From NCBI GenBank assembly GCA_032622095.1, contig CP136062.1, positions 32,922,918 through 32,986,917 of the forward strand: a stretch of 64,000 nt of DNA, in the 5' to 3' direction. The stretch is from Siphonodentalium dalli. Its lineage: Eukaryota > Mollusca > Scaphopoda > Gadilida > Siphonodentaliidae. The position numbers and the translations under genes are program-made. This document shows positions 24,310 to 34,823 of this stretch, in pieces (position 1 is the first letter of the stretch; every line of letters begins with the position of its first letter). Below the pieces are notes generated by a model. It was not told where the DNA came from, ran no database searches, and was given only the letters and a program-made list of their open reading frames with translations.

Positions 24310-25965
24310 CCAGTACGACAAGCTAACTTCATATCGAATGCCCAACGTAAAGCTAACTTCACACCGAATCACCAACGTGAAGCCAACTTCACACTGAATG
24401 TCCAACGTCAAGCTAACTTCACACCGAATCACCAACATGAAGACAACTTCATACTGAATGTCCAACGTCAAGCTAACTTAACACTGAATGCCCAACTTCA
24501 AGCTAACTTGACTCAGAATGCCCAACGTCAAGCTAACTTCACACCGTATGCCCAACGTGAAGTTAACTTCACACCGAATGCCCAACGTGAAGTCAATTTC
24601 ACACCGAATGCCCAACGTGAAGCTAACTTCACACCGAATGCCCAACGTCAAGTTAACTTCACACCGAATGCACACGTCAAGCTAACTTCACACCGAATGT
24701 CCAACGTGAAGTTAACTTCACACATAATGCCAACGTGAAGCTAATTCCACACCGAATGTCCAACGTGAAGCTAACTTCACACCGAATGGCCAACGTGTAG
24801 CTAACTTCACACCGAATATCCAACGTCAAGCTAACTTCACACCGAATGCCCAAACGTCAAGCTAACTTCACACCGAATGTCCAACATCAAGCTAACTTCA
24901 CACCGAATGCCCAACGTCAAGCTAATTTCACACCGAATGTCCAACGTCAATATAACTTCACACCGAACGCCCAACGTCAAGCTAACTTCACACTGAATGC
25001 CGATCATCTGTCAAGCTAACTGCACACTGAATGTCCAGCGTGAATTTAACTTCACACCGAGTGTCCAACGTCAAGCCAACTTTACACCGAATGTCCAACG
25101 TCAAGCTAACTTCACACCGAATGCCCAACGTCAAGTTAACTTCACACTGAATGTCCAACGTCAATCTAACTTCACACCGAATGCCCAACGTCAAGATAAG
25201 TTCACACCGAATGTCCAACGTCAAGCTAAATTCAAACCGAATGCCCAACGTGAAGCTAACTTCACACCGAATACACGTCAAGCTAAATTCACACCGAATT
25301 CCCAACGTGAAGATAACTTCACACCGAATGCCCAACGTCAAGCTAACTTCACACCCAATGCCCAACCTCACGCTAACTTCATACCGAATGCCCAGCGTCA
25401 AGCTAATGTCCCACCGAATGTCCAACGTGGAGCTATCGTCACACCAAATGTCCAACGTGAAGTTAACTTCACACCGAATGCCCAACGTCGAGCTAACTTC
25501 ACACCAAAGCCCAACGTCAAATTAACTTCACACCGAATGTCCAACGTGAAGCTAACTTCACACCGAATGCCCAACGCCAAACTAATTTCACACCGAATGT
25601 CCAACGTGAAGCTAACTTCACACAGAATGCCCAACGTCTAGCTAACTTCATACCGAATGTCCAAAGTGAAGCTAACTTCACACAGAATGCCCAACGTCTA
25701 TCTAACTTCATACCGAATGTCCAAAGTGAAGCTAACTTCACACCGAATGTCCAACGTCAAGCTAACTTCACACCGAATGTCCAACGTCAAGCTAACTTCA
25801 CGCCTAATGTCCAATGTGAAGCTAACTTCACAGCGAATGCCGATCAGCTGTCAAGCGAACTTCACACCGAATGTCCAACGTGAAGTTAACTTCACAAATA
25901 TATCTAGAGTTCAGCGTCACGATAACTTCACACCGAATGTCCAACGTCAAGGTGTCTTAACACCG
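24310..25965 (+). repeat. 30-bp minisatellite (~55 units)
   Basis: The unit is CAACGTCAAGCTAACTTCAC followed by ACCGAATGCC, with frequent GTC/GTG and GCC/GTC alternation. Thirty bases are ten codons, so open frames of 148 and 214 codons persist in several frames on both strands (for example QRQANFTPNA repeats). Being open in several frames is expected for a stop-free unit and argues against a real protein. Two units are replaced by a GATCATCTGT/GATCAGCTGT variant near 25,003 and 25,843. Confidence 0.85.
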
Positions 25966-27030
25966 AGTAATTGTGTCATTTGTCTATTTAACTAGTGTAC
26001 TTTTCCGAGATGTATGTGGTGTCTATGAAATAAAAATCTTTTTTATCCAAAACAGTGGCATTTGGTGTGGAAGTGAAGTTATAGATCTAATGTAATTACG
26101 ATTCAATGAAAATTGTACATTTAAAAATGAATATTAAGCACCATCCAATGCAGTTTTGTAATTAAAGTTATTCTTCCTGTAACTTAGTAACTATGACCAA
26201 GGCTAGAGTTAGTGATAATGACTCGCTGAAAGGTGAGGTTTAGTAAAAGTGACTCCTAATGCTTGTAGCACGGGGAAATTGGCCAATATAATTTGCGTTA
26301 AGTTAGTGCAAACTATGAAGGGCATCCTTACTATAGAGGTTCTTAGAGCTTTCAATACAAAACAATACAGTAATAGAAAATGTTTACATGTTAACTCACA
26401 TTTAAACATGTCTGAGTTAAGTGGAGATACCAGAAAATGAGAGCGAAAAGCGACGTTTCTTCGGCTATCGAGTATACATTTGTGAACATCTCATCATTAG
26501 GAATTCATTTGTTTCGTTAGAAAACACTCATATAGACACCACTAGTTGAATTAGTGCAAGAATGCAAACCGACCTTAAAGCCCCACTTAATTTTCGAGTC
26601 GTCGATAAGTTTTTGTATAGTGACTTGATATACGGTTTTAATAACAATCTATGCCATAAAATATGATTAAAATACTAAAACTCATCACTATTTGAAACAT
26701 CTGTGTCTCAGAAGATGCCCAAAGATAAATAGAAAACTGCTGAAATCATAGAATGACTCCCCCCTTTGGATCCCATAATGCAACAAAATTCAAAGAACTC
26801 TATCTTTAATACATGTATATAGAGTTATTCCCCCCTGCATTGAAAATGATACTGCTTTTTACTGCAATATTGATGACAAAACGCGTTGGCAACTCAACAA
26901 AAACAACATGTCCTCAGTGTATTACACCAGATATGTTGATAATGCAATGTTTTGAAGCTTCCTCTTTCAAATGGTATATAATATGGCATATATTTTATAT
27001 AATGTAATCTGGGGGTTCGAAAATTAAGTG
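25966..27030. other. Intergenic, no gene seen
   Basis: AT-rich sequence with no recognisable exon, RNA or repeat structure apart from short AT runs. Confidence 0.4.
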
Positions 27031-27034
27031 GGCT

Positions 27035-27105
27035 TTTAAACCTCGTGATATCACACGTACAGTTTCTGTTGCATATGTTTTTACATTGCAAAATCTTCTA
27101 GACTG
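27035..27105 (-). pseudogene. Decayed duplicate of the PAN/Apple-like exon
   Basis: The minus-strand frame gives ILQCKNICNRNCTCDITRF, which aligns with ILRCENLGNRNSACDLVRY in the exon at 27,736-28,098. An in-frame stop lies just upstream and the similarity ends soon after, so this is a broken partial copy, probably from local exon duplication. Confidence 0.45.
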
Positions 27106-27735
27106 ATGTTGTGGTAATCGCGTTAATATGCCCAGTAACGGCCTCCAGAAAGATGATTTCGGGTAAATTATTACAGGTCATGGGGGTGGTAATACCGTGG
27201 TATCGCTGTATATAAATCGAACTCACTATATTTTAAAAGACGCAGGGACTTAGAAAGAGCCGGTATATAATGTGTATGTATTGAGGTAGTAACCGCTCCA
27301 GAACGATTTCTGTTTGGCACTTTTTATAGACCCCCCCCCCCGAGTCGCCAGCTGCGTTATGGGAAAACATCTTATGTAATGCGGGGGATGTCGGACCTGC
27401 AGCGATCAGTCAAGGATATACTCGCGGGTGTTTGTGGAGCGGACAATTCATCACTCAAGACCAACAAAATATGAAGCAATGAAGCGGAAATGGCCACGAA
27501 TAAGCCTACGCTTACTGCCAGATCCCTTTATCTCATATGTATGTTTGTGCTATATGTTTATTTATGTGCCTACTTGAGAAAGAAATACAATATTGTTTAC
27601 ACTAAATTATTGTAAGTGACAAACACAAAGACACCCATAATAAGAAAGATCAGTAAAGCAAACTCCATGTGTGCGAGAGAGGGATGAGAGGGGCATGGTT
27701 ACATCGGGTGCCTTCTAAAATGTATACAAACTTAC

Positions 27736-28098
27736 CACTATGAACTTATCCTTCTTGCTAGAACCACTCAAAGAGTCACCACTGGATGAATTTCTGAATA
27801 AGGTGCACGTTCGCGTCTCAACATTGTATCGAACGAGATCGCATGCAGAGTTTCTATTGCCAAGATTTTCACATCTCAAGATGTTTGACACTTTCGTTTC
27901 GGCAATCTCTTCGACGGGCTCAGCGATGGCCTCGACAGAGAGGATGTCGGGTAAACGAATAGTAGATGCCAGCCCAAACACACTTTGGAGAAGCAGGATC
28001 AGTAGCAGAATCCATGTTATATGTAGTAACTCGTGCCATTGTGTCATTTTTCTCGGCGCTGCACACTTTATACTTGTTCTTGCCGTTTGTTGTTTCAT
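27736..28098 (-). CDS. First coding exon: signal peptide plus PAN/Apple-like segment
   Basis: An open frame from ATG 28,098 (or the internal ATG at 28,047) encodes a hydrophobic leader (ITWILLLILLLQSVFGLAS), a typical signal peptide. A Cys-containing segment follows (LRCENLGNRNSACDLVRYN and TRTCTLF), resembling the C...C..F/Y...C pattern of PAN/Apple domains. At 27,735 a consensus GTAAGT donor follows a complete codon (phase 0); beyond it the frame runs only a few codons to a stop, as expected for intron. Inferred: start of a secreted or type I membrane protein. The next exon was not identified. Confidence 0.6.
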
Positions 28099-28410
28099 AC
28101 TTTGTCTCTTTGCACGTATTTCAGTTACTCCAGTTAATGATCAATGACGTCGGCAGTATGATATGTGCACGGAACGTTACAGAGCGACATACGTTCTTTC
28201 GCAGATATAGTGCTGTATTCCTTATAACACATTATACTCTTTGTATTCAATTGCACTCAATAAGTTTATCGACCGAGAGCCTATGCTGCCGATTCGTCGC
28301 ATGGAATGAAGATTGTATTTGGTTTGTTGGGGTTTATTACGCGCGCCGCATGTATACTAATGTACAAATTCTTGTTTCGCATGGGCGCTGACATAGCGCA
28401 CGGGGGTTCT

Positions 28411-28417
28411 ATTTATA
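28411..28417 (-). promoter_or_regulatory. Possible TATA box for the PAN/Apple-like gene
   Basis: TATAAAT on the minus strand lies 313 bp upstream of ATG 28,098. It would give a 5' UTR near 280 nt if transcription starts about 30 bp downstream. Position-only inference. Confidence 0.25.
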
Positions 28418-28691
28418 GAATGTTAATTATTGGGACACATTAAAAATTGTAGTGCGACCCCGAGGCCGAGCTGTAGTGCGACCACGAGGCTGAGCCCGGT
28501 AAAAGGTGTAGTTGAGAATTTAAATTTCGTTTATTGGCGTTTACATTAAGTCAATAATATTAATGTTTGGTTTGTGATAAGCTATGCCAATTACAAATAA
28601 CAGAAATTAAAAAGATTCTATAATTACAATCATAGGTCTATAATATATGATCTTGAGCGCGTTACCATTTCTGACTATGGTTTTCTTGTCC

Positions 28692-28907
28692 TTGTTTCAG
28701 CCACGGTGTTAGCAGTTTTGTGGGTGGCAATGGTGCATTGTGGTCCAATATCGAATCTTCATTCCAGGGGGCTGTGGCTGATTGGTGCAACATAAGCGTC
28801 CGGCGATGACGTCGTCGGGTCAGACTTCATTCGTGGTGAAATTAAACCTCTGCGCTGAATATGTATTTCCGTCTTCTACACAACTTCTAACACCGTGGCT
28901 GAAACAA
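28692..28907. mobile_element. MITE with perfect 21-bp inverted ends
   Basis: TTGTTTCAGCCACGGTG... (28,692-28,712) is the exact reverse complement of 28,887-28,907. The 216-bp interior has no coding frame. The class is unknown; target duplication not evident. Confidence 0.65.
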
Positions 28908-28957
28908 TGATAACCCCAAACTATCCAAATACAACCTTCATTCCTCGCCGGTCAGCT

Positions 28958-29161
28958 TTAACCATTTCATAACGGGAGATGTGCTGGTGTAGCATCAAAC
29001 ATCCCGTGACATGCATTCTCTTGTTTATGCGAGTATTTCACAGGGAGCCTCGCTTATATACGAGAATGCACTGGCTTACAAGGTCAAGGTAAATATTGTT
29101 AGGCCAATGTATTATCTTATATATACCAGGCTCCCTATTGGGGACACGCACGTATAATATA
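28958..29161 (+). mobile_element. piggyBac-like MITE, left half (split by the Polinton)
   Basis: Begins with TTAA (28,958-28,961) and then CCATTTCAT. The other half is 51,116-51,179 and ends AAGGGTTAA. The intact relative at 61,728-61,989 shows the two halves belong to one element. The TTAA flanks and CCYTT/AAGGG ends fit piggyBac-type MITEs. Confidence 0.75.
29156..29161 (+). repeat. Polinton target-site duplication, left
   Basis: AATATA, repeated at 51,116-51,121. A 6-bp duplication is the hallmark of Polinton integration. Confidence 0.9.
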
Positions 29162-30058
29162 AGTAGTATGGGGGGCTTGTTGCCTCCACATCTAAAAATA
29201 GATTTTTTGGGTCTAAAATTGTTTGTACTAAACTATTCCCAAACAAAAAAATTCAAAACCCAAAATTTGTTTTTCAAAATTTTCAAATTTTTTTTTTTAA
29301 TCTCAAACATTTATAATGAGTTTTCGGTTTCGGATAATCTCGGTATTAAAATTTTTTAAATTATTTGAGTGTAATATCTTTTGTTATTTTTGTTCAACCA
29401 AATTTTAAATATTTTTCATGAAATAGCTTTATACCAATTATATGTGTATGGACAGGTCCGAGTCGCTGTAATTTTGGACATTGTGACCATCGGTATGAAT
29501 GCATACATTCCAGTGTTTATCAATCAGACGCAGTCCATACATCACATAATTGTCATACCTGAAATAATTTGACACCATTACTCTTACATGAATAATAAAG
29601 AGCGTTTATTCTTTACTTCTCTATCCCGATGAAGTTATTGAGTATATGACAGGTGTGTATTATCGCGAATTATTGGAAGTATTGAGATGTACTATGTTGA
29701 ATCATGAGCGGACGAAGAGGGTAATGCGAAATTATAACCCCAGAATGAACTGACATATTCGATGGAACAAATTTTCAAGTATGTACACGCCACATTGGGG
29801 GTAACAATGTCGAAAAGAGTCGCACCTTGGTTTACCAAATGACTTCTATTATATCCCGTTGACAGTTATATGTGGTCCGACTCGTTCAATTATCGATATC
29901 TTGTCTGAACAACATTAGTTGTTTAACGGGTTATTATCACGTAAGGTTGATAAACTGTGTCATTGTTAGCATTAACGCGATAATTAGTTATCCAAAAAAA
30001 TATGCATACATAATACGTACAGGTCATGAGACACTCAATAATTGAAGTTACTTCGGTG
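29162..30058 (+). repeat. Left terminal inverted repeat
   Basis: Matches 50,219-51,115 in reverse over 897 bp with few differences. It contains ATAAAGAGCGTT (about 29,596) pointing inward. Short open frames spanning the TIR are not genes. Confidence 0.9.
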
Positions 30059-30304
30059 CTAACTATGTTATGGAGTTTTGGTATACAAATATCTATGAGC
30101 GTAAGTATGAATGTGGGGCGATAAGTGGTTATTACGTAATGTTGTTATAACAATGACACCTGTATCTTCACCGAAGATATTCGTTCCGCCCATAGCCACT
30201 TCAACCTACACGTTCTCTTCCATCAACATTATCAGACCACGCTTTCGACCCATATCAAGCTGCTCTACTCACACGCCTTCCATAACAAATGTTTACTTAT
30301 GATG

Positions 30305-30312
30305 TATATAAG
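30305..30312 (+). promoter_or_regulatory. TATA-like element upstream of the ATPase gene
   Basis: TATATAAG, 44 bp before the ATPase ATG at 30,356. Identical in copy 2 (35,071-35,078). Plausible promoter for the rightward gene block. Confidence 0.4.
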
Positions 30313-30355
30313 AACTGTATAGCTACTAATAAATAGGACACAGTGAACAAAAAAA

Positions 30356-31021
30356 ATGGGGTCAACTAACCATAGTGCCATACCATTTGAACCTTGTTCT
30401 AGTATTTGCATCAATGGACCAACTGGTTCTGGTAAGACGAGATGGGTCTACAGATTCCTACAAAATCTTAGTGGAATGTATTCTAGAGATCCACCTAAGA
30501 AAATAATGTACTGTTACGGTATTTATCAAAATTTCTATGATGAAATTGAATCATCAATCGAAATTTTGGTCATGCATTAAGGATTACCTACCCAAACAGA
30601 AATCGAAGAGTTTGCTGATGGTAAACATAATATGTTGATATTAGACGACTTGATGCATCGTATTATTGACCAAAAAGAGATTGAATTACTATTTACGCAG
30701 CAAACTCATCATCGCTGTCTTTCGGTGCTATTTATTTCACAAAATTTATACGCACAAGGCAAGGCTGCGAGAACTATAGCCTTAAACACAGGATATCTAA
30801 TTTTATTCAAAAATTTGAGGGATGGATCACAAATTTCCACATTGGGTAGACAATTGTATCCCGGTAAATCTAAAGTACTCATTGATGCATACAAGGATTG
30901 TATGAAGAAACCATTTGCGTATCTTATAATAGATATGTCCCCTCACACTGAGGATAAATACAGACTACGAACAGACGTATTTCCCAACCAAGACCCTATA
31001 ATTTACGTACCTACTACGTAA
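30356..31021 (+). pseudogene. ATP: Packaging ATPase (FtsK/HerA-type), copy 1, one stop
   Basis: Genome-packaging ATPase of the FtsK-HerA superfamily, which pumps DNA into capsids in Polintons and related viruses. Walker A is GPTGSGKT (residues 21-28); Walker B is MLILDDLM (D97-D98). The frame is continuous for 221 codons, the usual length, except for an in-frame TAA at 30,578-30,580 (codon 75) between the two motifs. The same stop is in copy 2, so it predates the duplication. The ATG follows a poly-A run and a TATA-like element. It would make only a truncated protein with Walker A alone. Confidence 0.9.
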
Positions 31022-31060
31022 TAAGAAGGGGCAGTATTGGAGCTGAGTCGTGACGATAAA

Positions 31061-31384
31061 ATGAGTCGATTATTACGTAAGGAGTTGAATTTTGTCAGAA
31101 TATTGACATCAACCCAATCAAGATCTCAACGAAACGCATTATTGACATCGATAACTAATAATCAGTTGAAAGTTCTGGTTGAAATTACGGACAATTTACT
31201 ACATGAAATTTTAACAGTTACAGTTCAACAAAAAGCTAAATTACGGCGATATAAATCATTTTATATATTCTTGGGTGATAAATCTGTGAGCTTGTTGAGG
31301 AAAAGAAAAAGTGTGAATAATCACTCACCCGCCATTGCTTTGATGTTGAACATCGTTGAACCTAAATTGAAACAGTTTTTGTGA
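31061..31384 (+). CDS. Conserved small Polinton protein (107 aa), copy 1
   Basis: Starts at ATG 31,061 (MSRLLRKELNF); an upstream in-frame TTG is less likely. It is Lys/Arg-rich, predicted mostly helical, and contains GDKSVSLLRKRK near residue 75. From memory, small proteins with a similar RNALL...GDKSVSLKRKR pattern accompany integrase genes in invertebrate Polintons; function unknown. Its stop overlaps the next start as TGATG (31,382-31,386). It could be a DNA- or core-associated basic protein. Confidence 0.65.
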   Translation: MSRLLRKELNFVRILTSTQSRSQRNALLTSITNNQLKVLVEITDNLLHEILTVTVQQKAKLRRYKSFYIFLGDKSVSLLRKRKSVNNHSPAIALMLNIVEPKLKQFL

Positions 31385-31764
31385 TGGAGTCTGTGAAGAA
31401 AACTGTTTTGATCCCGTATGAAAGATATATGATGTACACAGAAAAAAGTGAACACAAAAAAGTTTCATCGGAGCCTGATATTGAACACAGCGACATCTCG
31501 GCAAACAATAGTAGCCATTCTGACGAAATTAATAAACAAAGGGACCCGATGAATAATCAGATTGTTAATACAGTTCAAGCGACTGAACATCAGGAGGCAA
31601 TCGAAAAATCAGGAGTTAACACATCTAATAATACATCGAAAAAGACACACGCTAAGCAAAGAAAAAAGAAAATAAGAGAGATTAAGCGTGAAATATCTAG
31701 ACCTCCGGGTATAATCGCAGGTAAACTGACTAAGATAAAGAAGAAACGTTGGATATCGCTGTGA
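31384..31764 (+). CDS. Small charged Polinton protein (126 aa), copy 1
   Basis: ATG 31,384 overlaps the upstream stop. The N-terminus MESVKKTVLIPYERYMMY is the conserved part; the middle is a Ser/Asn/Glu-rich linker; the C-terminus is basic (KKTHAKQRKKKIREIK) and ends RPPGIIAGKL...RWISL. Such two-ended proteins with a disordered middle sit just before the integrase in Polintons; role unknown, possibly virion or DNA binding. The stop is 5 nt before the integrase ATG. Confidence 0.6.
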   Translation: MESVKKTVLIPYERYMMYTEKSEHKKVSSEPDIEHSDISANNSSHSDEINKQRDPMNNQIVNTVQATEHQEAIEKSGVNTSNNTSKKTHAKQRKKKIREIKREISRPPGIIAGKLTKIKKKRWISL

Positions 31765-31769
31765 ACAAA

Positions 31770-32879
31770 ATGGCCGATTGGAAAGATTATCTGAGTTCAA
31801 TTTATTTTAATCCGGGTCACCCCGCATCGTACTCAGGAGCTACAAAGTTGCATCAGACTGTAAAATCTGAAAATAAGCACATCATTTCCAAGCGCGAGAT
31901 TGTGGCGTGGATACAAAATCATGAAAGTTATTCCCTAACAAAAAGTGTTAGACGAAAATTCCCGAGGTCTCGTGTTATTGTAAACGCTTCTGACAGTCAA
32001 TGGGATGGAGACCTCATGGATATGAATGATGTTTCCAAAGACAACGACAATTACACGTACGTGTTAATAATGATTGACATTTTTTCTAGGAAGCTATGGT
32101 GCGAAGCTATAAAGAGAAAAACTGCAATTAATGTGATCAATGCTATGAAACATATATTTGAAGGTGGAAGAACCCCTCGCCTCCTCCGAACGGACCGCGG
32201 TTCGGAATTCACAAACAAACGGGTCAAAAGTTACCTTAAGGGTCTTCATATATCTCAAATTTTTACGCAAAACGAAATGAAAGCCAATTATTCGGAACGG
32301 GTCATAAAAACTATAAAGCAGAAGATTTCACGTTATATGATAAAGCATAATAATGCTAGATATATCGACATTCTACAAGATATTGTGAAAAGTTATAACC
32401 ATACAATACATCGTTCTTTGGGTACCACCCCTGACTCAATAACTGTTGAGAATGAAGATGAATCTCGCCTTGATCAGTGGTTAATAAGACAGAAGGGAGG
32501 TGTTAAAAGTAAATTGAAGAAAAAGTTCAAATACAATGTAAATGATATCGTTAGAATATCACACACCAAAGCAGTTTTTGACCGAGAATATTCTCAGAAA
32601 TGGACTGGGGAGTTGTTCAAAGTGACTAAGAAGTTTTACAGGCAGAACATACCCTTGTATACATTGACAGATTTCTTGAATGAAACCATTGAGGGCGCTT
32701 TCTACGAGTCAGAACTTCAAAGGGTGCGTGTTGATGACGAAACAGTTTACATAATAGATAAAATTGTCAAAAAGAGGAAACGAAAGGGTCAAACTGAAGT
32801 CATGGTGCACTGGCATTCATGGCCTGACAAATTTAATTCATGGATTTTAGAGTCCGATGTCGACAGATATCAAAATTAA
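31770..32879 (+). CDS. INT: Retroviral-type integrase with chromodomain, copy 1
   Basis: Intact 369-aa integrase that would insert the element into host DNA. The catalytic triad is visible as D81 (WDGDLMDM), D142 (LRTDRGSEF) and E176 (NYSERVIK), with 33 residues between the last two, as in other Polinton integrases. The N-terminal part (YFNPGHPASYSG) matches the family. The C-terminus has an SH3-like segment and a chromodomain (about 326-365, YIIDKIVKKRKRKG...VHWHSWPDKFNSWI), which may guide integration to chromatin. The ATG at 31,770 was chosen over an upstream TTG. Copy 2 encodes an identical protein. Confidence 0.95.
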   Translation: MADWKDYLSSIYFNPGHPASYSGATKLHQTVKSENKHIISKREIVAWIQNHESYSLTKSVRRKFPRSRVIVNASDSQWDGDLMDMNDVSKDNDNYTYVLIMIDIFSRKLWCEAIKRKTAINVINAMKHIFEGGRTPRLLRTDRGSEFTNKRVKSYLKGLHISQIFTQNEMKANYSERVIKTIKQKISRYMIKHNNARYIDILQDIVKSYNHTIHRSLGTTPDSITVENEDESRLDQWLIRQKGGVKSKLKKKFKYNVNDIVRISHTKAVFDREYSQKWTGELFKVTKKFYRQNIPLYTLTDFLNETIEGAFYESELQRVRVDDETVYIIDKIVKKRKRKGQTEVMVHWHSWPDKFNSWILESDVDRYQN

Positions 32880-33348
32880 TAAGAGTAAGCTATCCACGGG
32901 AACCATTACAATCATGGATAATATAACAGGTACCTTGACGAATATGTTTCAAACAGAACGCGGTCGTCTACATATGAATCTCCTTAAATGGTTAGGAATT
33001 ACTATTATGGCAATAACTCTGTCACTACAAGTTATTTTAGTTCCAAAGAAGATACTGCGTGAGCCGGTGGACTATGAATTACGTCATACGAATGAGTCAC
33101 ACCCCCATGATTACGAACAACACCCCTGTGGGTTCGTGAAAAAGTGGACAATACGATCAAACATTACGGTAACAGTCTGTAATAATCAAGGGCACATTTA
33201 TACAGACATTAGGCGAGGTGTGAATAACACTCCGACGATTATAAGTATTCCGTGTAACCAGTGGTCTGACTTCAAGTATATATTCAGTGATGTTGATAAA
33301 ACTATAAGAGAAGAGATGAATATTGATTCACTTTTGAATTTTTTTTAG
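32857..33348 (+). CDS. Putative membrane protein (163 aa), copy 1
   Basis: Overlaps the integrase 3' end by 23 nt if ATG 32,857 is used; ATG 32,914 (MDNITG) gives 144 aa without overlap. One clear transmembrane segment (WLGITIMAITLSLQVILV, about residues 45-62), then a Cys-containing hydrophilic domain (QHPCGFVKKW, VCNNQGHIY, IPCNQW). Membrane proteins of unknown function occur at this place in Polintons. Copy 2 differs by one residue (ESHPHDY versus ESHHHDY). Confidence 0.65.
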   Translation: MSTDIKINKSKLSTGTITIMDNITGTLTNMFQTERGRLHMNLLKWLGITIMAITLSLQVILVPKKILREPVDYELRHTNESHPHDYEQHPCGFVKKWTIRSNITVTVCNNQGHIYTDIRRGVNNTPTIISIPCNQWSDFKYIFSDVDKTIREEMNIDSLLNFF

Positions 33349-33359
33349 AAACTAGTCAT

Positions 33360-33797
33360 ATGGATAATTATTATCTGTACCTGACTAGCGACGATTCCAT
33401 AGATAAATATCCAGATAATCGTCCTCTCGACTTCACAATAGAGTTACCTGGTGTATTAATATTGGAAGGAACGTGGTTATGTTGTTTGAAAGACATAAAT
33501 ATAACTGATCATATAGACACGGATTTATTATATATTTGCTCGGACATATGCGGAGAATCAATAGCTTGCGACACATCATCCCCCATCCTCAGGGTTATAA
33601 AGAGAGACACACGTGATACGGGTGATTGGCGGAGTTTTGAGGACTCATTCTACATAAACGTAAGGCAGGATAAACTTCAGCGTCTCAGGATTTTTATAAG
33701 AGGCGATAAACTTTCTAAAATAAATGCAAAAAAAAGAGTGACTTGTACACTACATCTGAAGAAACATGTCGATGACGTATATTCCAACCGATATTGA
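33360..33797 (+). CDS. Candidate minor capsid / penton-like protein (145 aa), copy 1
   Basis: Begins MDNYYLYLTSDDSIDKYPDN with FTIELPG...LEGTWLCCLKDI, a beta-rich N-terminus that resembles the start of the single jelly-roll minor capsid (penton) proteins of Polintons/adintoviruses. It is short for a complete jelly roll. It lies between the membrane protein and the basic protein upstream of the major capsid gene, consistent with a virion module. Copy 2 has K-to-E in NAKKRV. Assignment is from motif resemblance only. Confidence 0.5.
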   Translation: MDNYYLYLTSDDSIDKYPDNRPLDFTIELPGVLILEGTWLCCLKDINITDHIDTDLLYICSDICGESIACDTSSPILRVIKRDTRDTGDWRSFEDSFYINVRQDKLQRLRIFIRGDKLSKINAKKRVTCTLHLKKHVDDVYSNRY

Positions 33798-33912
33798 AAA
33801 GTGGAGAAAACATTTCAGGGACATGATTAATGGGAAGTTAAGGCCAGATAATGAGGGTCGCTACTTTATTGACAGAACTCAAAATAGTGATAGTGAAGAA
33901 GACGTTCTAAAA
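33766..33912 (+). pseudogene. Small basic protein, truncated copy 1
   Basis: The same first 49 codons as the intact gene at 38,531, cut at 33,912 where the second duplication unit begins. The frame then runs into host flank and TIR sequence to 34,068, giving a meaningless tail. The truncation marks the duplication junction exactly. Confidence 0.85.
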
Positions 33913-33930
33913 ACACGCACGTATAATATA

Positions 33931-34823
33931 AGTAGTATGGGGGGCTTGTTGCCTCCACATCTAAAAATAGATTTTTTGGGTCTAAAATTGTTTGTACTAA
34001 ACTATTCCCAAAAAAAAAATTCAAAACCCAAAATTTGTTTTTCAAAATTTTCAAATTTTTTTTTTTAATCTCAAACATTTATAATGAGTTTTCGGTTTCG
34101 GATAATCTCGGTATTAAAATTTTTTAAATTATTTGAGTGTAATATCTTTTGTTATTTTTGTTCAACCAAATTTTAAATATTTTTCATGAAATAGCTTTAT
34201 ACCAATTATGTGTATGGACAGGTCCGAGTCGCTGTAATTTTGGACATTGTGACCATCGGTATGAATGCATACATTCCAGTGTTTATCAATCAGACGCAGT
34301 CCATACATCATATAATTGTCATACCTGAAATAATTTGACACCATTACTCTTACATGAATAATAAAGAGCGTTTATTCTTTACTTCTCTATCCCGATGAAG
34401 TTATTGAGTATATGACAGGTGTGTATTATCGCGAATTATTGGAAGTATTGAGATGTACTATGTTGAATCATGAGCGGACGAAGAGGGTAATGCGAAATTA
34501 TAACCCCAGAATGAACTGACATATTCGATGGAACAAATTTTCAAGTATGTACACGCCACATTGGGGGTAACAATGTCGAAAAGAGTCGCACCTTGGTTTA
34601 CCAAATGACTTCTATTATATCCCGTTGACAGTTATATGTGGTCCGACTCGTTCAATTATCGATATCTTGTCTGAACAACATTAGTTGTTTAACGGGTTAT
34701 TATCACGTAAGGTTGATAAACTGTGTCATTGTTAGCATTAACGCGATAATTAGTTATCCAAAAAAATATGCATACATAATACGTACAGGTCATGAGACAC
34801 TCAATAATTGAAGTTACTTCGGT
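33931..34823 (+). repeat. Internal copy of the left TIR
   Basis: A third TIR copy, preceded by AATATA just as at the true left end. It could provide an alternative terminus for a shorter 17.2-kb element (33,931-51,115) with all unique genes. Confidence 0.9.

Larger units (their letters stand above)
29144..33912 (+). repeat. Segmental tandem duplication, copy 1
   Basis: From ACACGCAC at 29,144 to TTCTAAAA at 33,912 the sequence repeats at 33,913-38,677 with roughly ten visible substitutions and a few homopolymer indels. The unit includes 18 bp of host flank (with the AATATA target duplication) plus the TIR and six genes, so it arose after insertion, or is an assembly duplication. Confidence 0.9.

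Noticed and set aside
24310-25965. Long repetitive proteins (up to 214 codons) or a CRISPR-like array
   Set aside because: The 30-bp unit itself lacks stops, so frames stay open on both strands. There are no unique spacers, which rules out CRISPR; the context is a eukaryotic minisatellite.
27966-28391. Plus-strand ORF of 141 codons
   Set aside because: It is antisense to the signal-peptide exon, whose donor site and domain pattern are much stronger evidence.
29096-29359. ORF across the left Polinton end (also at 33,766-34,068 and 50,909-51,127)
   Set aside because: The frames cross the boundary between host flank and TIR or exist only because of it. The TIR translation (SSMGGLLPPHLKIDFLG) recurs with each TIR copy.
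30111-30302. 63-codon ORF upstream of the ATPase (also 34,877-35,068)
   Set aside because: It lies in the presumed promoter region, partly in the TIR-adjacent repeat block, with no recognisable features. Its conservation only reflects the recent duplication.
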